NCBI GenBank assembly: GCA_030610225.1
Contig: JAUWSD010000066.1
Location: 1 to 6,722 of the forward strand
DNA length: 6,722 nt
Direction: 5' to 3'
Origin: Chloroflexota bacterium
Lineage (GTDB): Bacteria > Chloroflexota > Anaerolineae > Anaerolineales > UBA11579
Part shown: positions 1 to 4,791 of the stretch, in pieces
Numbering within the stretch: position 1 is the stretch's first letter
Layout: the number at the start of each line of letters is the position of its first letter
Notes under the pieces: generated by a model
Databases searched by the model: none
What the model was told of the DNA's origin: nothing
The model's input: only the letters and a program-made list of their open reading frames with translations
Translations under genes and position numbers: made by a program

Positions 1-477
1 ACCCATATCGCCTTCCAATTCGGACCGAGGCACCAATGCTGCAACAGAGTCCACTACGACAATATCTATCGCTCCAGATCTGACCAGTGTTTCTGCAATT
101 TCCAAGGCCTGCTCACCTGTATCTGGTTGTGAGATCAGCAAATTATCAATGTCAACTCCACATTTGGCTGCATAGCTGGGATCAAGCGCGTGCTCCATAT
201 CGATGAACGCAGCTGTGCCATTTTGACGCTGAGCTTCCGCCACTATGTGCTGGCAGATGGTTGTTTTTCCAGATGATTCAGGGCCATAGATCTCAGTTAC
301 TCTTCCGCGGGGGATACCACCAATGCCCAATGCAAGATCAAGGGACAAAGACCCGGTTGGGATCACATCCACCTGCATGGTGTGGGATTCTCCTAAACGC
401 ATAATAGAGCCGTCTCCCCATCTCTTAGTGATCTGACTTAACGCATTCTCTAATGCTTTGTTTTTTTCGTTTGCCAT
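1..477 (-). CDS. recA: RecA recombinase, N-terminal 159 residues (cut by window edge)
   Basis: Cytoplasmic DNA-dependent ATPase that forms filaments on single-stranded DNA, catalyses strand exchange and, by family knowledge, triggers LexA self-cleavage in the SOS response. Reading the minus strand from the ATG at 477 gives an open frame to the window edge. Walker A is GPESSGKTT at residues 65-73. The catalytic glutamate is E95 in FIDMEHALDP. The QPDTGEQALEI stretch (117-127) and Walker B (IDIVVVDS, about 137-144) follow. All match RecA in order and spacing. The DMEH form differs from the DAEH of E. coli. The rest of the core and the C-terminal domain lie outside the window. An AAAGGG ribosome binding site seven bases before the ATG supports this start. 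The gene is divergent from the membrane-protein unit to its right and has its own promoter. Confidence 0.98.
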   Translation of the reverse strand, partial: MANEKNKALENALSQITKRWGDGSIMRLGESHTMQVDVIPTGSLSLDLALGIGGIPRGRVTEIYGPESSGKTTICQHIVAEAQRQNGTAAFIDMEHALDPSYAAKCGVDIDNLLISQPDTGEQALEIAETLVRSGAIDIVVVDSVAALVPRSELEGDMG

Positions 478-484
478 TATTTAG

Positions 485-490
485 CCCTTT
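485..490 (-). promoter_or_regulatory. Shine-Dalgarno sequence of recA
   Basis: On the minus strand this reads AAAGGG, seven bases before the recA ATG at 477. It fixes the start and shows that canonical SD-led initiation is used in this genome, in contrast to the genes starting at 684 and 1412. Confidence 0.75.
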
Positions 491-507
491 CAAACTGATT
501 CTAATAA

Positions 508-535
508 ATAATACCTTAGAATAAAATAAGGTCAA
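508..535 (-). promoter_or_regulatory. Predicted sigma-70 type promoter of recA
   Basis: The minus strand reads TTGACC (530-535) as a -35 box and TATTAT (508-513) as a -10 box, separated by 16 bases. Each differs from the consensus by one base. Transcription would start near position 501, giving a leader of about 24 bases that carries the AAAGGG ribosome binding site. An inverted repeat sits across the spacer and touches both boxes. Confidence 0.7.
513..532. promoter_or_regulatory. Inverted repeat in the recA promoter, candidate repressor operator
   Basis: ACCTTA (513-518) and TAAGGT (527-532) are perfect 6-bp reverse complements separated by eight bases (GAATAAAA). The repeat overlaps the edges of both the -10 and -35 boxes and fills the spacer, the classical place for a repressor to block RNA polymerase. 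Since recA is LexA-controlled in most bacteria, a LexA operator is the obvious guess. However, it matches neither the E. coli CTG-N10-CAG nor the Gram-positive GAAC-N4-GTTC box. The role is an inference and chance occurrence in AT-rich DNA is possible. Confidence 0.4.
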
Positions 536-668
536 GCGATATGATCCTGCTTTATAGGAGCATATCTGAAATCAAGCAGATTTGAACAATATTCCTGTCA
601 GGGATTGTTTCTTCATCAATTGAAAAATGTTTTTAGAAGTTAAAGATAAAGAGTGTTTTGAATCATGC

Positions 669-674
669 TACAAT
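669..674 (+). promoter_or_regulatory. Extended -10 box (TGC-TACAAT) for the membrane-protein unit
   Basis: TACAAT differs from TATAAT by one base and is preceded by TGC, an extended -10 motif that can offset a poor -35 box. No good -35 is visible 16-18 bases upstream. Transcription would begin near 680-681, three or four bases before the ATG at 684, giving an almost leaderless mRNA. The spacing matches that of the TATAAT box in front of the kinase gene at 1412. Confidence 0.5.
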
Positions 675-683
675 ATTGAGAGT

Positions 684-1130
684 ATGGAATACTTACCAGA
701 GAAAACACCTTCACATGAGATGAAAGTTGGAAACCCAAAGACTAAAGCGGTTCATCTTAGAGATTTTAGGGTTCAAATATTGCTGCCGATAATCATCTTT
801 ATACTTGGGCTTGCATCTGTGATCACCTGGTTATCTATCAATAAAGTTGGGAATCCAAAGGTCTGGGCAGAGATAACGGTAATTGTGACCATTCTGCCTT
901 TCCTTATATTAGGAGTGATTCTGCTGATCTTTTTAATTGGGTTGATCTATTTGGCAATCGTGATAAATCGAGAAATACCCCCATTGGCGTTTAGAACCCA
1001 TAAAGCAATTTTCAAGATCAAGGGACAGGTTGAGCGGGGGGCAGATATTTCAGCAATACCAGTTATACAAGTCAGGAGTTTCCTGGCAACCATAGACGCG
1101 GTTTTTGCATTATTCAAAGGAAAATTATGA
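684..1130 (+). CDS. Membrane protein of unknown function, 148 residues
   Basis: Not recognised as a named family. A charged N-terminal segment of about 30 residues precedes a transmembrane helix at about 31-52. A very long hydrophobic stretch follows at about 61-95, one long helix or two close ones. The tail of about 53 residues is basic and partly amphipathic. KVGNPK occurs twice, at residues 14-19 and 54-59, on the two sides of the first helix. The frame is also open from an ATG at 627. I prefer 684 because the extra 19 codons contain a strong extended -10 box and neither start has a Shine-Dalgarno sequence. The stop overlaps the next start as ATGA, so translational coupling with the small downstream protein is likely. 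The two products may form a membrane complex, but that is inference. Confidence 0.8.
   Translation: MEYLPEKTPSHEMKVGNPKTKAVHLRDFRVQILLPIIIFILGLASVITWLSINKVGNPKVWAEITVIVTILPFLILGVILLIFLIGLIYLAIVINREIPPLAFRTHKAIFKIKGQVERGADISAIPVIQVRSFLATIDAVFALFKGKL
1116..1121 (+). promoter_or_regulatory. Shine-Dalgarno sequence for the 65-residue membrane protein
   Basis: AAAGGA lies five bases before the ATG at 1127, inside the 3' end of the preceding gene. Together with the ATGA overlap it supports this short gene as real and translationally coupled. Confidence 0.7.
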
Positions 1131-1324
1131 GTGAAAATAATCAATGGAAGAGAAACACTTATATCATAGGTGGATTGCTTGGAGCAATTATCGGGGTTAT
1201 CTCAGCAGTTTTACTAGTAAAAAATGTTGAAGAGACTGAAGATTCTCAAGCGATCACACCAGCCAGAGGAATGAAACTTGGTATGCAGGTAATGAATTTC
1301 TTAAGGCAAATCAGTAATGAATAG
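1127..1324 (+). CDS. Small single-pass membrane protein, 65 residues, glycine-rich helix
   Basis: No named family is assigned. A short hydrophilic N-terminus (NNQWKRN) leads into one transmembrane helix at about 12-31, with glycines at 15, 16, 19 and 23 in a glycine-zipper-like pattern recalling YtxH-type small membrane proteins. An acidic linker (EETEDS) follows, then an amphipathic segment at about 46-63 (RGMKLGMQVMNFLRQI). The ATG overlaps the upstream stop by ATGA and has an AAAGGA ribosome binding site. A Rho-independent terminator follows 20 bases after the stop, closing a two-gene operon. Overlap, ribosome binding site, helix and terminator together make this a credible gene despite its length. 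Partnership with the upstream membrane protein is inferred from coupling only. Confidence 0.82.
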   Translation: MSENNQWKRNTYIIGGLLGAIIGVISAVLLVKNVEETEDSQAITPARGMKLGMQVMNFLRQISNE

Positions 1325-1344
1325 ATAATTACAGATAAAATATT

Positions 1345-1369
1345 TGCCTGTCAATTGACAGGCATTTTT
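1345..1369 (+). terminator. Rho-independent terminator of the two-gene membrane unit
   Basis: TGCCTGTC (1345-1352) and GACAGGCA (1357-1364) pair perfectly around an AATT loop and are followed by TTTTTATTAT. It sits 20 bases after the stop of the 65-residue gene and ends 42 bases before the kinase start, so it separates the two plus-strand units. Confidence 0.92.
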
Positions 1370-1396
1370 ATTATGGATAGCTGACAGACCATATCG

Positions 1397-1402
1397 TATA
1401 AT
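1397..1402 (+). promoter_or_regulatory. Consensus -10 box (TATAAT) for the kinase-led gene cluster
   Basis: A perfect TATAAT begins 15 bases before the ATG at 1412, directly after the terminator. No good -35 hexamer is present 16-18 bases upstream; the CTGACA at 1381-1386 is only ten bases away. Transcription would start near 1409, leaving a leader of about three bases and no room for a ribosome binding site. Confidence 0.5.
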
Positions 1403-1411
1403 TGGTATTTA

Positions 1412-2431
1412 ATGAATACACTCCCAAGGATCCTGATAGCAGGTGAATTAAAGGTTGAATACTTATTTTCCACGACTGGCAAACTCGTGGTTGATCAGCC
1501 TGGTGGAAATATTCTCTATGCTGCTGCGGGGGCAGCTTTGTGGAGTGAGGGGCATCATGATATTGGATTGATAAGTAAAATCGGTTCAAATTTTCCGGAA
1601 GAAAGTCTGGAAAAGGTAATTGACCATGGGTTTAATATTGGGGGGGTAAACAGGGTGGATAGTTATCTGGAACACAGAACCTTCACCGCATACTCTGACC
1701 TGAGAACAAGTTATTCAGAATCGCCAATTTCCTTTTTCTCGAAAACTGGTGAAGAGTTCCCGGTGTCTTTACTTGGATATCAAGTCGAGAGTTATGGAAG
1801 CGATCAAAATTCTGTTGATGATCAGTTCATATTAAGTGAAAAAGACTTTCCTGAGGATTTAAGATATGCGAATGCAGCCCATCTTTGTCCACTAGATATG
1901 CAAAATCATCAACTCTTTCCCGATTTAATGCGAAGAGCTGATATAAATTTCATTTCTATTGACCCGGGTGACCGCTACATGCAGCCAACTATGTATAATG
2001 AGATCCCGACCATACTTCAAGGGCTGACGGCATTTTTGCCATCAGAAAGGGAATTGGTAAATTTGTTTCAAGGAAGAAGTGATGACATATGGGAGATGAT
2101 GGAAGCGCTTGGGAGTATGGGGTGTTCTTATATAGTTGTGAAAAGTGGTGAGGATGGTCAGAAATTATATTGTACAGATTCAAAGAAACGTTATCATGTG
2201 CCTGCCTTCCCCTCTAACTTGGTGGATATCACTGGAGCAGGGGATGTGTTTTGTGGCGGTTTTATTGCTGGACTGGAGAAGGAAAATGATCCACTTCAGG
2301 CAGTTTTATTTGGTAATATTGCTGCATCATTTGCAGTTGAAGGCAGCGGTGCTTTTTATACAGATGATGTGATGGAGGGCCTTCAGTTGGCCCGTCTTGA
2401 AAAGCTGAAGACATTTATGAGGGAGATCTGA
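1412..2431 (+). CDS. PfkB-family sugar/nucleoside kinase, 339 residues
   Basis: Cytoplasmic ATP-dependent kinase of the ribokinase/PfkB superfamily, which phosphorylates a sugar or nucleoside hydroxyl. The substrate cannot be read from the sequence. The N-terminal strand RILIAGE (about 6-12) is followed by a GGN substrate-side motif at 31-33. The C-terminal signature DITGAGDVFCGGF (272-284) supplies the anion hole GAG and the catalytic base D278. IVVKSGEDGQKLY (241-253) fits the ATP-site strand. A stretch at about 104-147 looks longer than in typical ribokinases. The HLCPLDMQ (157-164), SIDPGDRYM (182-190) and EGSGAFY (310-316) blocks look like conserved features of an unnamed subfamily. Length is normal for the family. 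There is no Shine-Dalgarno; a TATAAT box 15 bases upstream suggests leaderless translation. First gene of a four-gene run, five bases ahead of the M20 peptidase. Confidence 0.9.
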   Translation: MNTLPRILIAGELKVEYLFSTTGKLVVDQPGGNILYAAAGAALWSEGHHDIGLISKIGSNFPEESLEKVIDHGFNIGGVNRVDSYLEHRTFTAYSDLRTSYSESPISFFSKTGEEFPVSLLGYQVESYGSDQNSVDDQFILSEKDFPEDLRYANAAHLCPLDMQNHQLFPDLMRRADINFISIDPGDRYMQPTMYNEIPTILQGLTAFLPSERELVNLFQGRSDDIWEMMEALGSMGCSYIVVKSGEDGQKLYCTDSKKRYHVPAFPSNLVDITGAGDVFCGGFIAGLEKENDPLQAVLFGNIAASFAVEGSGAFYTDDVMEGLQLARLEKLKTFMREI

Positions 2432-2436
2432 GCTAT

Positions 2437-3531
2437 ATGAAAATATCAGACCGAATTTTAGACATTTGTAAAGTAATTCAGCAGGTCCCAGCCCCAACTT
2501 TCCATGAGCATGAAAGGGCAACTTTTGTATATGAGCAATTCGAAAAAGAAGGCCTGACAGATGTGCTTTTGGATGCAGTTGGAAATGTTTATGGGTATAT
2601 CCCTGGAGAGAGTGACGATAAATTCATTGTTGTCTCAGCGCATCTGGATACTGTCTTCCCAATTGAAACTGATCTGAGCTTGAGGGAGGATGGTAACAAG
2701 CTCTATGGAGCGGGTATTGGAGATAAGTCTCTAGGAGTCGCGGGGCTGTTTGGCCTCTTGTGGGTGATGCAGGAGCAGGAGATCAAATTTCCCGGAGGGA
2801 TCTGGCTTGTAGCAAATGTTTGTGAGGAAGGGCTGGGAGATCTTAATGGTATGCGCGAGATCGTGAAAAAGTTTGGGGGAGATGCTCATGCATATTTGAT
2901 CCTGGAAGGCACAGCTTACAGACAGATATATCATCGTGGTCTAGGCGTAAAAAGATATGAAGTCAAGGTCAATACAGAAGGTGGTCATTCCTGGGGTGAT
3001 TATGGAAAACCATCTGCGATACACGAGATCGCAAAATTCATCTCCAGTATCACAGATATTGAAATTCCTTCCATCCCGCGCACATCTATTAACGTAGGAA
3101 TTATTGAAGGTGGGACGTCTATTAATACGATTGCACCGGAAGCAAGAATCGAGATCGATTTGCGTTCTGAGGGAAGTCGGGAATTGAGAGATCTGGCTGC
3201 CAAAGTTGAGAAAGCGGTGGATGATAAAAACAGAGAAGGGATTAAATTTAGTCGAAAAGTGATCGGTGACCGCCCATCAGGGATGATCCCTGAAGAGCAT
3301 GCTTTGGTGAAGATTGCCAGGGACGCTGTGTTGGCTCAAGGAGACGAACCTGTTTGTACGATCGGTTCAACCGATGCGAACATTCCACTGAGCTTTGGAT
3401 ATCCAGCTATCACGGTCGGATTGACAACGGGCGGTGGAGTACATACAATTCATGAATATATTGACATAGCACCTCTTGAAAAAGGGATCTCTCAGATGCT
3501 TGAGATCGTTAAAAATATTTGGACAATTTAG
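2437..3531 (+). CDS. M20-family zinc metallopeptidase (peptidase T-like), 364 residues
   Basis: Probable cytoplasmic di-zinc amino- or carboxypeptidase of the M20/ArgE/PepT group, acting on short peptides or N-acylated amino acids. SAHLDTVF (67-74) gives metal ligand H69 and D71. GAGIGDK (91-97) supplies the bridging D96. NVCEEGLGD (127-135) gives general base E130 and ligand E131. VHTIHE (335-340) contributes the last ligand, most likely H336. The lid/dimerisation domain runs from about 170 to 280 and opens with EGGHSWGDYG, where H184 is the usual dimer-contributed histidine. The IGSTDANIP motif (309-317) is typical of PepT-like members. All catalytic residues appear intact. No signal peptide is visible. 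It starts five bases after the kinase stop with only a weak distant GGGAG, suggesting translational coupling. The exact substrate is not readable. Confidence 0.92.
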   Translation: MKISDRILDICKVIQQVPAPTFHEHERATFVYEQFEKEGLTDVLLDAVGNVYGYIPGESDDKFIVVSAHLDTVFPIETDLSLREDGNKLYGAGIGDKSLGVAGLFGLLWVMQEQEIKFPGGIWLVANVCEEGLGDLNGMREIVKKFGGDAHAYLILEGTAYRQIYHRGLGVKRYEVKVNTEGGHSWGDYGKPSAIHEIAKFISSITDIEIPSIPRTSINVGIIEGGTSINTIAPEARIEIDLRSEGSRELRDLAAKVEKAVDDKNREGIKFSRKVIGDRPSGMIPEEHALVKIARDAVLAQGDEPVCTIGSTDANIPLSFGYPAITVGLTTGGGVHTIHEYIDIAPLEKGISQMLEIVKNIWTI

Positions 3532-3540
3532 AAGGAAGGA
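3532..3540 (+). promoter_or_regulatory. Duplicated Shine-Dalgarno sequence of the OsmC-family gene
   Basis: AAGGAAGGA places AAGGA eight and four bases before the ATG at 3545. This decides against the longer in-frame reading from 3476, which would run 56 bases into the M20 gene and add 23 residues that do not resemble OsmC. Confidence 0.8.
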
Positions 3541-3544
3541 TAAT

Positions 3545-3961
3545 ATGAAAGCAAAAGCAACATGGAAGAATCAGGGTTTATTATTCACAGGCACAGCTGA
3601 TACTGGCAGTGAGGTCAAGCTGGCATCAGGTTTGGATAAGGGTGAAAGCGGATTCAGACCGATGGAGCTGCTGGCAGTTGGATTAGCTGGCTGTACAGGC
3701 ATGGATGTGATTTCTATATTACAGAAAAAACGCCAGGATGTTTCCAGTTTTGAAGTTCAGGTTGAAACAGAATCTGCCCAGGATTACCCCCGTGTATGGG
3801 TAAAAGCAAAGATAAAATACCTGATCCGTGGGCGGGACGTTAATCCCAGTGCGGTTGAGCGAGCGATGCAACTTTCAAAAGATAGATACTGCCCGGCGCA
3901 GAATATGTTTAATAAGGTAGTGGATATTGATCTGGAGTATGAAATCGTAGAAGACAAATAA
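3545..3961 (+). CDS. OsmC-family protein, probable thiol peroxidase, 138 residues
   Basis: OsmC/Ohr superfamily proteins are cytoplasmic dimers, and many reduce organic or fatty-acid hydroperoxides through two cysteines. Both are here: C50 in GLAGCTGMD on the central helix, and C116 in DRYCPAQN. The order KAKATW, RPMELLAVGLAGC, KKRQDVSSFEVQV, PRVWVKAKIKY, VERAMQLSKDRYC resembles the YhfA-like branch more than classical Ohr. Length is normal. The start at 3545 is fixed by a strong AAGGAAGGA. The gene begins 13 bases after the M20 stop, so co-transcription is likely. Peroxidase activity is a family-based prediction, and the reductant is unknown. Confidence 0.93.
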   Translation: MKAKATWKNQGLLFTGTADTGSEVKLASGLDKGESGFRPMELLAVGLAGCTGMDVISILQKKRQDVSSFEVQVETESAQDYPRVWVKAKIKYLIRGRDVNPSAVERAMQLSKDRYCPAQNMFNKVVDIDLEYEIVEDK

Positions 3962-3985
3962 GTTATCGAGAAGATGAAAAAATTG

Positions 3986-3992
3986 AAGAGGG
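3986..3992 (+). promoter_or_regulatory. Shine-Dalgarno sequence of the M50 protease gene
   Basis: AAGAGGG lies ten bases before the ATG at 4003, a slightly long spacing, and is the only purine-rich candidate in the 41-base gap after the OsmC-family gene. Confidence 0.5.
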
Positions 3993-4002
3993 TAATAAAA
4001 CC

Positions 4003-4788
4003 ATGTATGAAGACAGATTGGGATTCGTAGATAACTTTAAGTTAATCAGCCCTGTATTTTATGTTTTGGTGGCGCTTGCTTCTGGACTCGGGTGGGGATT
4101 GCTCACTGGTTTAATAGAAAACAAGATCTTTGTATTTTTATTTGTGATATTAAGCTGGGTAATATCAGTTAGTATCCATGAGTATGGGCATGCAATTACA
4201 GCATACTTCTTTGGAGACCTTAGTATACGGAATAAAGGTTATCTGGCGCTGAACCCCCTAAAATATACTAATGGGGTCAATAGCATCCTGTTCCCGATAT
4301 TGATATTAGCAATGGGAGGGATCGGTTTACCGGGCGGGGCAGTATATATCAATTTTTCAAGGATCAGAAGCAAAGGAGCGCGCAGTCTTGTTTCGGCAGC
4401 AGGGCCGATCATGCAAACTTTGTTCGCGTTTTTCCTGTTGGCGATATATTATTATTTTGGATCAGATGGATTAAATGATACAAATCGACTTTTCTGGTCT
4501 GCTTTTAGTTTTCTATTATTCATTCAGATCACATCAATATTTTTCAATTTGATACCATTCCCCCCGTTGGATGGATTTGGAATCATAAGACCCTATTTAC
4601 CTAAGAAGATAGTGACAGCATTAAATACTTTCAGAAGGTTCACAATGTGGATCATCTTCGCAATTTTTATGTCCAATACACCCATCCGGTATTATTTTTG
4701 GGGTTTGATAGATAATATCTTGTATATGTTTGGGATCAGCAGGGAACTTGTGATGGAAGGATGGTCAATTTTCCAATTTTGGCGGTAG
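4003..4788 (+). CDS. M50-family (site-2 protease type) membrane metalloprotease, 261 residues
   Basis: Polytopic zinc protease related to S2P/RseP and the SpoIVFB-like branch, which cleave membrane-embedded or membrane-adjacent substrates. A first hydrophobic segment lies at about 17-37. The next helix carries HEYGH at 59-63, with zinc ligands H59 and H63 and catalytic E60. The third ligand is D190 in NLIPFPPLDG (182-191), the usual M50 second motif. SAAGPIMQ (131-138) matches the family AGP-x-x-N turn but has glutamine at 138 where asparagine is usual. Further hydrophobic segments occur at about 94-116, 137-153, 163-183 and 213-223. No PDZ or CBS domain is present, as in compact rhomboid-neighbour M50 proteins. 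It is the last gene of the plus-strand run, 41 bases after the OsmC-family stop. The substrate is unknown. Confidence 0.9.
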   Translation: MYEDRLGFVDNFKLISPVFYVLVALASGLGWGLLTGLIENKIFVFLFVILSWVISVSIHEYGHAITAYFFGDLSIRNKGYLALNPLKYTNGVNSILFPILILAMGGIGLPGGAVYINFSRIRSKGARSLVSAAGPIMQTLFAFFLLAIYYYFGSDGLNDTNRLFWSAFSFLLFIQITSIFFNLIPFPPLDGFGIIRPYLPKKIVTALNTFRRFTMWIIFAIFMSNTPIRYYFWGLIDNILYMFGISRELVMEGWSIFQFWR

Positions 4789-4791
4789 TTT

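Noticed and set aside
564..581. ATCTG-N8-CAGAT inverted repeat upstream of the membrane unit
   Set aside because: Arms are only 5 bp and it is not positioned on either promoter. It could easily occur by chance.
584..594. GAAC-AATA-TTC as a Gram-positive type LexA box
   Set aside because: The right half lacks the G of GTTC, and the site is about 50 bases upstream of the recA -35 box.
627..683. N-terminal extension of the 148-residue membrane protein from the ATG at 627
   Set aside because: No Shine-Dalgarno precedes it, and the added 19 codons contain the extended -10 box. The start at 684 fits better, though the longer form is not fully excluded.
1355..1360. TTGACA as a -35 box for the kinase gene
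   Set aside because: It is part of the terminator stem and lies 36 bases from the TATAAT box, too far for a promoter.
3476..3544. Longer OsmC-family reading starting at 3476
   Set aside because: It overlaps the M20 gene by 56 bases and adds residues unlike OsmC. The strong AAGGAAGGA sits before 3545.
3974..4030. 18-codon reading frame between the OsmC and M50 genes
   Set aside because: It has a poor ribosome binding site, overlaps the M50 start in another frame, and its peptide shows nothing recognisable.
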